Positions 29,362 through 37,416 of a stretch of 64,000 nt of DNA are shown here, one piece after another; position 1 is the first letter of the stretch; every line of letters starts with the position of its first letter. Origin of the DNA: Microbacterium paraoxydans (lineage in GTDB: Bacteria; Actinomycetota; Actinomycetes; Actinomycetales; Microbacteriaceae). The stretch spans positions 1,054,001-1,118,000 of the forward strand of contig NZ_CP064873.1 of the NCBI RefSeq assembly GCF_019056515.1, given 5' to 3'. A program made the translations under genes and the position numbers. The notes beneath the pieces are model-generated. The model saw nothing but the letters and a program-made list of their open reading frames with translations. It was not told where the DNA came from and searched no databases.

Positions 29362-30876
29362 GTGCCTCAGAACAGCACTGTGCCCAAGATCCTGATCGTC
29401 GGCGGAGGGTACGCAGGTTTCTACACCGCGTGGAAGCTCGAGAAGCATCTGCGCAAGGGCGAGGCCGACGTGACCATGGTCGACCCGCTGCCGTACATGA
29501 CGTACCAGCCGTTCCTCCCGGAGGTCGCCGCCGGATCGATCGAGGCCCGGCACTCCGTCGTCGCGCACCGCCGTCACCTGAAGCGCACGCACGTGCTCAC
29601 CGCCAAGGTGACGAACATCAACCACGCGCAGAAGGTCGCCACCATCACGCCGCCCGTCGGCGAGCCGTACGAGTTCGCGTACGACCAGATCGTCGTCACC
29701 GCGGGCGCCGTCTCGCGCACGTTCCCGATCCCCGGCATCGCCGACAACGCCATCGGGCTCAAGACGATCGAAGAGGCCGTCGCCATCCGTGACAAGGTCA
29801 TGTCGAACTTCGACAAGGCCGCCTCCCTCCCGGCTGGCCCCGAGCGCGACCGCCTGCTGACCGTCGTCGTCGTCGGCGGTGGCTTCGCGGGCATCGAGGT
29901 CTTCGCCGAGCTCCGCTCGCTCGCCTCGTCGCTGGTGAGCAAGTACCCGCAGCTGACCTTCGACGACACGCACTTCCACCTCATCGAGGCCATGGGCCGC
30001 ATCATGCCCGAGGTCTCGCTGAAGACGAGCGAGTGGGTCCTGAAGGACCTCGCCACGCGCGGCGCGAACGTCCACCTCGACACCCAGGTCACCGGTGCCA
30101 TCGACGGCAACGTCGAGCTGTCGACCGGCGAGGTCATCCCGACGGACGTCATCGTCTGGACCGCGGGCGTCATGGCCAACCCGACCGTCGTGCGCGGCGG
30201 CGACCTGCCCGTCGAGGAGCGCGGTCGCATCCAGACCCGTGCCGACCTGCGCGTCGGTACCCCCGAGGCGTTCGTCGAGGGTGCCTGGGCCGCGGGCGAC
30301 GTCTCGGCCGTTCCCGACCTCTCGGGCGGCGGCGTCGGCGGATTCTGCGTCCCGAACGCGCAGCACGCCGTCCGGCAGGCGAAGCTCCTGGCGAAGAACC
30401 TCGTCGCGGTGCTCCGCGGGGAGACCCCCAAGGAGTACTTCCACAAGAACCTCGGTGCCGTCGCCGGCCTCGGCCTGTACAACGGCGTCTTCCAGTCCGG
30501 CAAGATCGCGCTGAAGGGCTTCATCGCCTGGCTCGCGCACCGCGGCTACCACGGCTTGGCCATGCCGACGTGGGAGCGCAAGTGGCGCGTGCTCTGGGGC
30601 TGGTGGAACAACCTGTGGCTGGGCCGCGACCTCGTGAACCTGCAGACGGTGCAGAACCCTCGCTACGTCTTCGAGGAGTTCGCCGCCCGCCCGCGTCCCG
30701 CGGCACCCGCCGACGCCACCCCGGCCGCCAAGGCGCCGGCCGCTGAGAAGCCGGCCGCTGCGCCCGCGGCGGAGACGCCGTCTGAGATCAAGAAGCCGGC
30801 CGCCAAGCGGCCCGCAGCGAAGAAGGCTCCGGCCTCCGTTGCGAAGGACTCCGCGGAGACCGCTGCGGCGAAGTGA
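29362..30876 (+). CDS. ndh: Type II NADH:quinone oxidoreductase (NDH-2)
   Basis: This 504-aa flavoprotein passes electrons from NADH to menaquinone at the membrane without pumping protons. Two dinucleotide folds are present: ILIVGGGYAGFYTAWKLE for FAD near the start and VVVVGGGFAGIEVF for NADH around residue 170. The C-terminal amphipathic part contains GYHGLAMPTWERKW. The last 60 or so residues are a Lys/Ala/Pro-rich tail (KKPAAKRPAAKKAP) resembling histone H1. The GTG at 29362 is 7 bp after the protease stop. Confidence 0.94.
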   Translation: MPQNSTVPKILIVGGGYAGFYTAWKLEKHLRKGEADVTMVDPLPYMTYQPFLPEVAAGSIEARHSVVAHRRHLKRTHVLTAKVTNINHAQKVATITPPVGEPYEFAYDQIVVTAGAVSRTFPIPGIADNAIGLKTIEEAVAIRDKVMSNFDKAASLPAGPERDRLLTVVVVGGGFAGIEVFAELRSLASSLVSKYPQLTFDDTHFHLIEAMGRIMPEVSLKTSEWVLKDLATRGANVHLDTQVTGAIDGNVELSTGEVIPTDVIVWTAGVMANPTVVRGGDLPVEERGRIQTRADLRVGTPEAFVEGAWAAGDVSAVPDLSGGGVGGFCVPNAQHAVRQAKLLAKNLVAVLRGETPKEYFHKNLGAVAGLGLYNGVFQSGKIALKGFIAWLAHRGYHGLAMPTWERKWRVLWGWWNNLWLGRDLVNLQTVQNPRYVFEEFAARPRPAAPADATPAAKAPAAEKPAAAPAAETPSEIKKPAAKRPAAKKAPASVAKDSAETAAAK

Positions 30877-30889
30877 CCGTCCGGTTCTG

Positions 30890-30930
30890 AGGAGAAGGCC
30901 CTGAGCGCGTGAGCGCCAGGGCCTTCTCCT
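30890..30930 (+). terminator. Rho-independent-type hairpin after ndh
   Basis: The arms AGGAGAAGGCCCTG (30890-30903) and CAGGGCCTTCTCCT (30917-30930) pair perfectly over 14 bp around a 13-nt loop. They lie 14 nt after the ndh stop. There is only a short ATT after the stem. Confidence 0.88.
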
Positions 30931-31036
30931 ATTGACCGGGGACGGGAGTTGGTCGCGTAACATCTCACATTGTACGCTCGCAGGGGTGCTCGGGAGGGGT
31001 GTGTGCGAGGCACCCCCGATGCGGGGAGGAGGTCCG

Positions 31037-32095
31037 GTGAGCGCGCACGGGGGAGAATCACCGACCGTCAGTGTGTCGATCCGGACGGGTCCGGGCGAGG
31101 ACGCGCATGCGGCACAGCTCGCGGCACGGCTCGACGGCGCTCCCGTCCGCATCTGCCCGACGGGCGCCGCGGCATGGCGGCCCTGGACGCGACGAGCCAC
31201 GCATCATCTCGTCCTCGACGCTGCGGTGCGCCCGCACCCTCACCTTCTCGCCCAGGTGCAGGAAGCCGTCGCCGCGCAGCCCCGGGCGGTCCTGAGGCTC
31301 TTCACCCGCAGTGACGGCTACGCCTCGCATGCGTCCCGGGTGGCGGCGTTCTCCGGGTGCTCGTGGTTCGTGCCGCCGGGCCCCGATCCGTCGTCCGTCG
31401 CCGTCGTGCTGCCGGTTCCCGAGGCGGCGGAGTTCGCGCGTTCCGTCCCGGGTGGCGATCTCGACCCCGTCGGGCTGCTGCTGCAGCGGTTCGCGGCGGA
31501 ACAGGGCCTCAGCCTGCTCGCGAGCACGGCCGATCTCGTGCAGCTCGAAGGGGCGGGGGCGCACGCTCCGGCCACTGCCTTCCTGTCTGCGGCGATGGCG
31601 CCGGCGGACTGGTGGCGGCGGCCGTCGCTCGTGTCGCCGTCGTCGATCCCGGTGGTCCATCTCCGGGACGGCGAGCCGCTGTCGTACGAGTCCGTGCCGG
31701 GCACGCCGGATGGTTGGCGTCTCCGCACACGCCGGGAGGTGCCGACGCCGCACGCCCGACGGCTCGCACGAGTGATGCAGGAACGCCTTCTCGGCACGGA
31801 GGTGGCCCGCAGCCATCTCCGCGCAGCGGCCGTGCTCCTCGGGGTGGCGGGAGTGCTGCGCGACCAGCTCCTCCTCGCCGCGGGGTGGGGCCGGCCGTCC
31901 GATGAGTTCGGCACGGCGGTGGCGCGGGAGGCCGCGGCGACCCTCGCCCTCGGGACACTGGCGGAGGCGGTCCCGGCTGCGAGTCGACCGGATGGTGCCG
32001 CAGAGCTCCGCGACGCCTTCCGGGTGCTGTACGACGAGATGACCGCGATCCTGGGCACGGCGCCTCCCCGGGCCGCGCGTGGAGCCGATCCATAG
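31037..32095 (+). CDS. Uncharacterised 352-aa protein
   Basis: I do not recognise this family. The GTG at 31037 is chosen because GGGAGGAGG lies 5-6 nt upstream. The N-terminal 110 residues (VSVSIRTGPGEDAHAAQLAARL, then THHLVLDAAVRPHPHLLAQV) recall a degenerate GT-A glycosyltransferase fold in which the DxD-like position reads LDAAV. The rest is Ala/Leu-rich with FSGCSWFVPPG and a helical C-terminus, without clear membrane helices. A Rossmann-like, non-catalytic protein is the most I would infer. It stands alone between the ndh terminator and the riboswitch. Confidence 0.75.
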   Translation: MSAHGGESPTVSVSIRTGPGEDAHAAQLAARLDGAPVRICPTGAAAWRPWTRRATHHLVLDAAVRPHPHLLAQVQEAVAAQPRAVLRLFTRSDGYASHASRVAAFSGCSWFVPPGPDPSSVAVVLPVPEAAEFARSVPGGDLDPVGLLLQRFAAEQGLSLLASTADLVQLEGAGAHAPATAFLSAAMAPADWWRRPSLVSPSSIPVVHLRDGEPLSYESVPGTPDGWRLRTRREVPTPHARRLARVMQERLLGTEVARSHLRAAAVLLGVAGVLRDQLLLAAGWGRPSDEFGTAVAREAAATLALGTLAEAVPAASRPDGAAELRDAFRVLYDEMTAILGTAPPRAARGADP

Positions 32096-32110
32096 GCCGC
32101 CTCGCTAGCG

Positions 32111-32250
32111 TGTCGACCGCAAGGGGAGTACTCCCGTCTGCAGCGACGTCGTCATGACGGGCATGTCATCGTGCCCCGGCCCGCTGGCCCGCGAGGGTGG
32201 AGGAGACCTTGGCACCCGAATCGCGGGCTGCCCGGAACCTTGCGTCGACA
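32111..32250 (+). promoter_or_regulatory. yybP-ykoY (Mn2+) riboswitch
   Basis: Both metal-binding loop sequences are present: AAGGGGAGTA at 32121-32130 and GGAGACCTTGGCA at 32202-32214. P1 closes CGCAAGG (32118-32124) on CCTTGCG (32238-32244), and pairing extends outward to TGTCGAC/GTCGACA. P2 is CCCGTC (32133-32138) with GACGGG (32156-32161), enclosing the conserved ACGTCGTCA. P3 includes GTGCC (32171-32175) with GGCAC (32211-32215). A -10 box TAGCGT lies at 32106-32111. Downstream, GTCCC-N5-GGGAC (about 32275-32289) could hide the ribosome site of the next gene. Confidence 0.85.
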
Positions 32251-32292
32251 GAGGTCGCGGAGAACGGCGGTCCGTCCCACGAAGGGACCCCC

Positions 32293-33159
32293 ATGTCGAA
32301 GCTCTCCCGCCTGATCCGCCTCGCCACCGACGCCATCGACGCGAAGGGGGGAAGCCCCGGGGTGCGCGGCGGCGAGGGCGCGCGTGCCTCCACCGACTGG
32401 AGCGGGATGATCCGCGGCGCGGTCGACGCCGTGCGGGGCACCGATCCTCAGGCGCAGCGCCCGACCGCGCCTCCTCCCGCGTCCCCGGCGCCCACCCCTC
32501 CCGCCGGACGAGCATCCGCCGCAGGGGCGTACGCCCCGCCGCCCGCTCCCGCGTCCGGTGGTGCGTCGGACGTCTCCGCGGCGGACCGCGCGGCCATCGC
32601 CCGGTACGACTACCTCCTGCAGACAGCGGATCCACATCGGATCGAGCAGATCCATCGCGAGGCCTTCGCGCGCCTCACGCCGTCGCAGCGCGCGCACGTC
32701 GACGCCCGCATGCGGGCGGAGCTCCCGGCGGAGGAGCGACCGCGCTCGTCGTCTGCGGACGACCTGGCCCGCGCGGCCGGACGGGCCGAGGCGATGCAGC
32801 CCGGCCGCCTGCGCGGACTCCTCTCCCGCGCCCGCGGCGGCGGGGCCGCGGTCGCCGCGGGCGGCGCGGCGGTCGGTCTCCTCGGCGTGGTGGCCGGCGG
32901 AGCCGTCGTGAGCACCGTGGCCGCACCGCTCCTGGAACAGGCGGCGGGGCTCGGGGTGGACTTCGACGCGCTGGCGCAGGGCATCGACCTGGATGCGCTC
33001 GCCTCCGGCGTCGACATCGACGCGCTGGCCGGCGGCGCCGACGAGATGCTCGGCTCGGCCGGCGAGGCCGTCTCGGGTCTCGGCGAGACGGCGACCGGCT
33101 GGGGGGAGCGGCTCGGCGATCTCGGTATCCCCGGGATCGGCGACATCCTCGGCCGCTGA
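32293..33159 (+). CDS. Uncharacterised 288-aa protein under a Mn2+ riboswitch
   Basis: The protein has a short helical N-terminus (MSKLSRLIRLATDAIDAKGG) and a Pro/Ala-rich linker (about 55-95). A conserved-looking core follows, with IARYDYLLQTADPHRIEQIH and FARLTPSQRAHVDARM. Next come a Gly/Ala-rich hydrophobic helix (about 195-220) and a C-terminal DxDAL repeat: VDFDALAQG, IDLDALASG, VDIDALAGG. The acidic DxD repeats could bind divalent cations, but that is inference. The upstream yybP-ykoY element normally controls Mn2+ exporters such as MntP, TerC or P-type ATPases; this gene resembles none of them. The start follows GAAGGGA. Confidence 0.8.
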   Translation: MSKLSRLIRLATDAIDAKGGSPGVRGGEGARASTDWSGMIRGAVDAVRGTDPQAQRPTAPPPASPAPTPPAGRASAAGAYAPPPAPASGGASDVSAADRAAIARYDYLLQTADPHRIEQIHREAFARLTPSQRAHVDARMRAELPAEERPRSSSADDLARAAGRAEAMQPGRLRGLLSRARGGGAAVAAGGAAVGLLGVVAGGAVVSTVAAPLLEQAAGLGVDFDALAQGIDLDALASGVDIDALAGGADEMLGSAGEAVSGLGETATGWGERLGDLGIPGIGDILGR

Positions 33160-33162
33160 CGG

Positions 33163-33235
33163 TGCCCCCGCTGGGACTCGAACCCAGACTGAGGCGATTT
33201 TAAGTCGCCTGCCTCTGCCATTGGGCTACGGGGGC
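33163..33235 (-). tRNA. tRNA with UAA anticodon (Leu by anticodon), class-I shape
   Basis: On the minus strand the 73-nt cloverleaf has acceptor GCCCCCG/CGGGGGC, an anticodon arm GGCGA-CTTAAAA-TCGCC, a five-base variable loop (TCAGT), and T arm CTGGG-TTCGAGT-CCCAG, with A at the discriminator position. The anticodon is TAA (UUA, Leu). A standard bacterial tRNA-Leu is class II with a long variable arm and about 85 nt; this one is not. The D stem has only three good pairs (C·A at 13-22). CCA is not encoded. Confidence 0.85.
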
Positions 33236-33299
33236 TGCGCCGCCAGCCTATCGTCGGCGGGGTCGTGACCCGGCGGGGCTCAGGCCGTAGGGTGGGGGA

Positions 33300-34544
33300 G
33301 TGCTCGACCTCACCGACGAACTGAGCCCCGTCCCGGGTGGCCCCGCGGTCGCCCCCGAATGGGAGGACCCGGGCCGCTACTGGCCGCGCCTGTCGGCCGC
33401 GACCGGGCACCTTCCGGCGCCCGTGGCGGTCATCGATCGCGAAGCGCTGCGCTACAACGCCATGGACCTGCTCGTCCGTGCCGGCGGACTGCCGATCCGC
33501 GTGGCGTCGAAGTCGGTGCGGGTGCGTGCGGTCCTGGATGCCGTGCTGCGGCTCCCGGGTTTCCGCGGGATCCTCGCGTTCACGCTGGAGGAGGCGCTCT
33601 GGCTCGCGGCGACGCACGACGACATCGTCCTCGGCTACCCGACCGTGGACCGGGCGGGCATAGAACGGCTGTGCGCCGACGAGCAGGCGGTGCAGCGCAT
33701 CACCCTCATGATCGACGACCCCGTGCACCTGGACCTCGTCGACAGCGTGGTGGCCCCTTCCGCGCGCCCCGAGCTTCGCGTGGCCATCGACGTCGACGCG
33801 TCCTGGCGATCCGCGCTGCTCGGTCACATCGGCGTCCGCCGATCGGCCCTCTTCTCCGCCGGGGAGGTCGCCGCGTTCGCGCGGACGGTCGTCGCACGCC
33901 CCGGCTTCCGCCTCGTGGGGCTGCAGATGTACGACGCCCAGATCGCAGGACAGGGCGATGCCGGTCCCGATGGACCGCTGATCCGTCGCGTCCAGGCCCG
34001 CTCGCGCGAGGAGCTGCGGGAGCGAAGGGCGGCGATCGTCGCCGCGGTCGGCGCCGTGACGCCGCTCGAGTTCCTCAACGGCGGGGGCACCGGATCCCTG
34101 GAGTTCAGCGGCAGCGACGAGTCGCTCACCGAGGCCAGCGCGGGCAGCGGCCTGCTCGGCGGACACCTGTTCGACGGGTACCGGTCCTTCCATCCGGCGC
34201 CGGCCGCGGCCTTCGCCTTCGACGTCGTGCGCCGTCCCGCTGCCGACATCGCCACGGTGCTGGGCGGCGGCTGGATCGCCTCGGGTCCGGCGCTGGCCTC
34301 GCGACAGCCGCGCCCGGTGTGGCCGGCGAACCTGCGCACGCTTCCGCGAGAGGCTGCCGGCGAGGTGCAGACGCCGCTGCAGGGGCCGACAGCGGCGACG
34401 CTCGGCGTCGGCGATCGTGTCTGGTTCCGTCACGCCAAGAGCGGCGAGCCGGCCGAGCGCATCGCCGCGTACCAGCTCGTGTCCGGCGACGAGGTCGTGG
34501 ACGAGCTGCCGACGTACCGCGGCGAGGGGAAGGCGTTCCTGTGA
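33300..34544 (+). CDS. PLP-dependent amino acid deaminase/aldolase (alanine-racemase-like barrel)
   Basis: This 414-aa protein has the alanine racemase N-terminal barrel. PVAVIDREALRYNAMDLL and RVASKSVRVRAVLDAVL include the probable PLP Lys in ASKSVR. GFRGILAFTLEEALWLA follows, then the phosphate-binding FLNGGGTGSLE. A C-terminal D-threonine-aldolase-type domain ends with WFRHAKSGEPAERI. Such proteins act on D-amino or hydroxy-amino acids; substrate unknown. TAGGGT ends 6 nt before the GTG. Its stop overlaps the next GTG. Confidence 0.88.
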   Translation: MLDLTDELSPVPGGPAVAPEWEDPGRYWPRLSAATGHLPAPVAVIDREALRYNAMDLLVRAGGLPIRVASKSVRVRAVLDAVLRLPGFRGILAFTLEEALWLAATHDDIVLGYPTVDRAGIERLCADEQAVQRITLMIDDPVHLDLVDSVVAPSARPELRVAIDVDASWRSALLGHIGVRRSALFSAGEVAAFARTVVARPGFRLVGLQMYDAQIAGQGDAGPDGPLIRRVQARSREELRERRAAIVAAVGAVTPLEFLNGGGTGSLEFSGSDESLTEASAGSGLLGGHLFDGYRSFHPAPAAAFAFDVVRRPAADIATVLGGGWIASGPALASRQPRPVWPANLRTLPREAAGEVQTPLQGPTAATLGVGDRVWFRHAKSGEPAERIAAYQLVSGDEVVDELPTYRGEGKAFL

Positions 34545-35854
34545 CGAGAATCGGCGGCACCTGGCAGAACTGGGGCCGGTCGGCGTCCGTGCGCCCCGTG
34601 CGGGTCGAGCGCCCGCGCAGCCCCGAGGGCGTGCAGCGTGCCGTGCGGGCAGCGGTGCGACAGGGGCTCACGGTCAAAGCCGTCGGCGCCGGTCACAGCT
34701 TCACCGGGATCGCCATCGCCCCCGGTGTGCTCCTGGAACTGGACGACCTGCAGGGACTCGTGTCCGCGGACGTCGCGAGCGGACGGGTCACGCTCCTCGC
34801 CGGTACCCGGCTGCACCGCATCCCCGGGCTGCTCGCCCGCTACGGCCTCGCGATGGAGAACCTCGGCGACATCGACCGCCAGTCCATCGCCGGCGCGATC
34901 TCCACGGGCACGCACGGCACCGGCGCCGGTTTCGGCGGACTCGCCACCCAGGTCGTCGGGGTGACCCTCATCACCGCCGACGGGGAGTTCCTCCGCATCG
35001 ACGAGGCGCACAGTCCGGAGCTCCTACCCGCGGTCGCTCTGGGGCTGGGCGCGCTCGGCATCATCGTCGAGGTCACCCTGCAGTGCGTGCCCACGTTCGT
35101 GATGCATGCGGTCGACGAGCCGCTGCCGCTGGACGAGGTGCTCGGCACGATCGACGAACGCGTCGCCGCCGCCGACCATTTCGAGTTCTACTGGTTCCCG
35201 CATACCGACGTCGCACTCACCAAGCGGCAGTCGCGTCTGCCGGAATCGACGCGACGGAGGCCGCTCCCGGTCGTGGGCCGGTGGGTGGATGAGACCCTGC
35301 TCGCGAACGGCGTCTATCGCGTCGTCTGCGCGGCGGGACAGGCGGTGCCGGCGATCACGCCGCCGTTCAACCGGCTCGCGGTGCGGCTCACCGGTGACCG
35401 TGAGTACACCGACCTCTCGAATCGCGTGCTCACCCAGAGCCGGACCGTGCGCTTCCGCGAGATGGAGTACGCGCTGCCGGCGGCCGAGGTGGTGCCGGCA
35501 TTCCGCGCCCTCCAGGAGCTCATCGCCGAGCGCGGCTGGCGGATCGAGTTCCCCGTGGAGGTCCGCTTCGCTGCCGCCGACGATCGCTGGCTCTCCACCG
35601 CGTACGGCCGCCCCAGCGCCTACATCGCGGTGCACCGGTACTGGCGCGCGGACCCGACGGCGTACTTCGGTGCGGTCGAGGAGATCATGCGGGCCCATGG
35701 CGGCCGCCCGCACTGGGGCAAGCTGCACACCATGACCCGGGAGACGCTGCGGGGGAGCTACCCCCGCTTCGATGACTTCGTGGCGCTGCGCGACCGCCTC
35801 GATCCGGATCGCCGCTTCACGAACCGCTATCTGGAGCGGGTGCTGGGACGCTGA
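34541..35854 (+). CDS. D-arabinono-1,4-lactone oxidase-type FAD oxidoreductase
   Basis: This 437-aa member of the VAO flavoprotein family oxidises sugar lactones or alditols. The FAD domain carries VGAGHSFTGIAIAPG, with the His that can bind FAD covalently, and AISTGTHGTGAGFGG. The C-terminal ALO domain has the HWxK-type active-site motif PHWGKLHT near residue 392. The GTG overlaps the upstream TGA (GTGA), so it is coupled to the PLP enzyme; the pairing suggests a shared pathway for a polyol- or hydroxy-amino-acid-type substrate, which is inference. Confidence 0.9.
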   Translation: MTRIGGTWQNWGRSASVRPVRVERPRSPEGVQRAVRAAVRQGLTVKAVGAGHSFTGIAIAPGVLLELDDLQGLVSADVASGRVTLLAGTRLHRIPGLLARYGLAMENLGDIDRQSIAGAISTGTHGTGAGFGGLATQVVGVTLITADGEFLRIDEAHSPELLPAVALGLGALGIIVEVTLQCVPTFVMHAVDEPLPLDEVLGTIDERVAAADHFEFYWFPHTDVALTKRQSRLPESTRRRPLPVVGRWVDETLLANGVYRVVCAAGQAVPAITPPFNRLAVRLTGDREYTDLSNRVLTQSRTVRFREMEYALPAAEVVPAFRALQELIAERGWRIEFPVEVRFAAADDRWLSTAYGRPSAYIAVHRYWRADPTAYFGAVEEIMRAHGGRPHWGKLHTMTRETLRGSYPRFDDFVALRDRLDPDRRFTNRYLERVLGR

Positions 35855-35940
35855 TCGGCGGCGCTGGTCCGTCGCATCCCCAGTCCACGTGCAGGCACCG
35901 CGTCTAGGATGAGAGAAATACGGGAAAGGGTGGGGCACTG

Positions 35941-36507
35941 ATGGAATGGCTCGTGCCGGTACTGATCGTCGTCGGGGTGATCCTGCTCGTCGGCGTCTAT
36001 CTCTGGGCGACGTACAACTCGCTGGTGCAGCTGAACGTCCGCGTAGACGAAGCCTGGAGCGGCATCACCGTCCAGCTCAAGCGCCGAGCCGACCTCATCC
36101 CGAATCTCATCGAGACGGTCAAGGGCTACGCCTCGCACGAGAAGGCGGTGTTCGAGAACGTCACCCGCGCCCGCGCCGAGACCCTCTCCGCCGGCAGCCC
36201 CGGCGAGGCGGGGATCGCCGAGGGGCACCTGCAGCAGGCCCTGCGCAGCCTCTTCGCGGTGGCCGAGGCCTACCCGCAGCTGCAGGCCAGCCAGAACTTC
36301 CTTCAGCTGCAGCAGGCCCTCGTCGACACCGAGGACAAGATCCAGGCCGCGCGGCGCTTCTACAACGGCGGCGTCCGCGAGCTCAACACCAAGATCAAGG
36401 TGTTCCCCAACAACCTCTTCGCCAAGGGACTCGGCTTCACCGAGCGCGAGTTCTTCGAGGTCGCCGACAGCGGCGCCATCTCCGAGCCGCCGCGCGTGCA
36501 GTTCTGA
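35941..36507 (+). CDS. lemA: LemA family protein
   Basis: This 188-aa protein has an N-terminal membrane helix (LVPVLIVVGVILLVGVYLW) with a short outside end and a long helical cytoplasmic or surface domain. The LemA signature VDEAWSGITVQLKRRADLIP, then LIETVKGYASHEKAVFENV and FYNGGVRELN, is intact. Its function is unknown although it is widely conserved. TAGGAT at 35904-35909 and an AAAGGG site imply a short leader. It ends directly at a terminator hairpin shared with the opposite-strand gene. Confidence 0.93.
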   Translation: MEWLVPVLIVVGVILLVGVYLWATYNSLVQLNVRVDEAWSGITVQLKRRADLIPNLIETVKGYASHEKAVFENVTRARAETLSAGSPGEAGIAEGHLQQALRSLFAVAEAYPQLQASQNFLQLQQALVDTEDKIQAARRFYNGGVRELNTKIKVFPNNLFAKGLGFTEREFFEVADSGAISEPPRVQF

Positions 36508-36509
36508 TT

Positions 36510-36537
36510 CTCGCCCTCACCACACGGTGAGGGCGAG
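36510..36537. terminator. Bidirectional terminator overlapping a gene end
   Basis: CTCGCCCTCACC (36510-36521) pairs perfectly with GGTGAGGGCGAG (36526-36537) over 12 bp around ACAC. It begins just after the lemA stop. The right arm and loop hold the last codons and stop of the minus-strand gene at 36517. Confidence 0.85.
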
Positions 36538-37416
36538 TTCGTCTGCGGTGATATCCACAGCACCGCGAACGCTCCACGCGGTGCTGCGGTAGGTGACGGT
36601 GCGCGCAGCGCCGTCCTGGCCGGTGCCGGTCACGGTCGCCTCGAGGATGCCGTCGTCCGCGGTGAACCCGCCGGCGGAGAGCGTCACCGCGGGGAACCGC
36701 TCGACGCGGAACGCCACGTGGGAGACGTCCCGGAACTCCGTGCCCCACGGGATCCGGATGCCGCAGTTGTCGGGAATCGCGTGGCCGTCGGCGGTGCAGG
36801 TCTCCAGGTAGCCGTCGAGCTGCGTCTGCGCGGCCTCCGTCGCCTCCGGGCGGAGTTCCGCGGTCACGCGTGCGGTGGCGTCGTCGCCGGGGAGGACGAC
36901 GGCCTCGGTCGTGCCGGCCAGCAGCGCCCGCGGCGCGGCCGCGACCGGGTACACGCCAGGGAGCAGAGCGGTGTCTTCGGTCACCGGGAGGACCGCATCG
37001 CCGACCTGGACCGTTGTCCCGATCGTCGTCGTGGCGCGGAGGGCACCGAGTCCGGAGGCGTCGACGGTCCAGCGGCCGCTCTCCGGCGTCAGCCGGACGC
37101 GCGCCTGGTGCTCGTCCCCGTCGAGTCGGAAGCGCACCGTCGCGGACGCGTCACCGTCTCCCTCACGCACATCGGTGACCTCGGCGTCCGCGATGGTCGA
37201 CGAGGCTCCGGCGAACGCGGTGAGGGCGGCGTCGGACACCGCGGTCCCCGTCGCCGCGACCGCCTCGGGATCGCCCGACTCCAGCGCCCGGAGATAGGCC
37301 AGCGCTGCGTCCTCCGCGGTCGGCGAGCGGAGCGCGGACAGCCCCCACCACACCGCGCCGGTCAGGGCCACGGCCACGACGACACCGCCCAGGAGCCACC
37401 AGCGACGACGGCTCAC
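36517..37416 (-). CDS. Membrane-anchored protein with NTF2-like region, 299 aa
   Basis: An N-terminal helix (RWWLLGGVVVAVALTGAVWW) anchors an extracytoplasmic protein. Residues 32-115 (AEDAALAYLRALESGDPEAV onwards) look like an NTF2-like fold of the type found in actinobacterial lipid- or ligand-binding lipoproteins. The remainder is beta-rich and unrecognised, with one Cys pair (TCTADG, DNCGIR). The GTG start overlaps the stop of the YcaQ-like gene (GTGA), so the two are coupled. No function is assigned. Confidence 0.8.
   Translation of the reverse strand: MSRRRWWLLGGVVVAVALTGAVWWGLSALRSPTAEDAALAYLRALESGDPEAVAATGTAVSDAALTAFAGASSTIADAEVTDVREGDGDASATVRFRLDGDEHQARVRLTPESGRWTVDASGLGALRATTTIGTTVQVGDAVLPVTEDTALLPGVYPVAAAPRALLAGTTEAVVLPGDDATARVTAELRPEATEAAQTQLDGYLETCTADGHAIPDNCGIRIPWGTEFRDVSHVAFRVERFPAVTLSAGGFTADDGILEATVTGTGQDGAARTVTYRSTAWSVRGAVDITADELALTVW

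Noticed and set aside
33163..33235. tRNA-Lys (UUU)
   Set aside because: The loop is CTTAAAA; with the fixed position-33 T the anticodon is TAA, not TTT.
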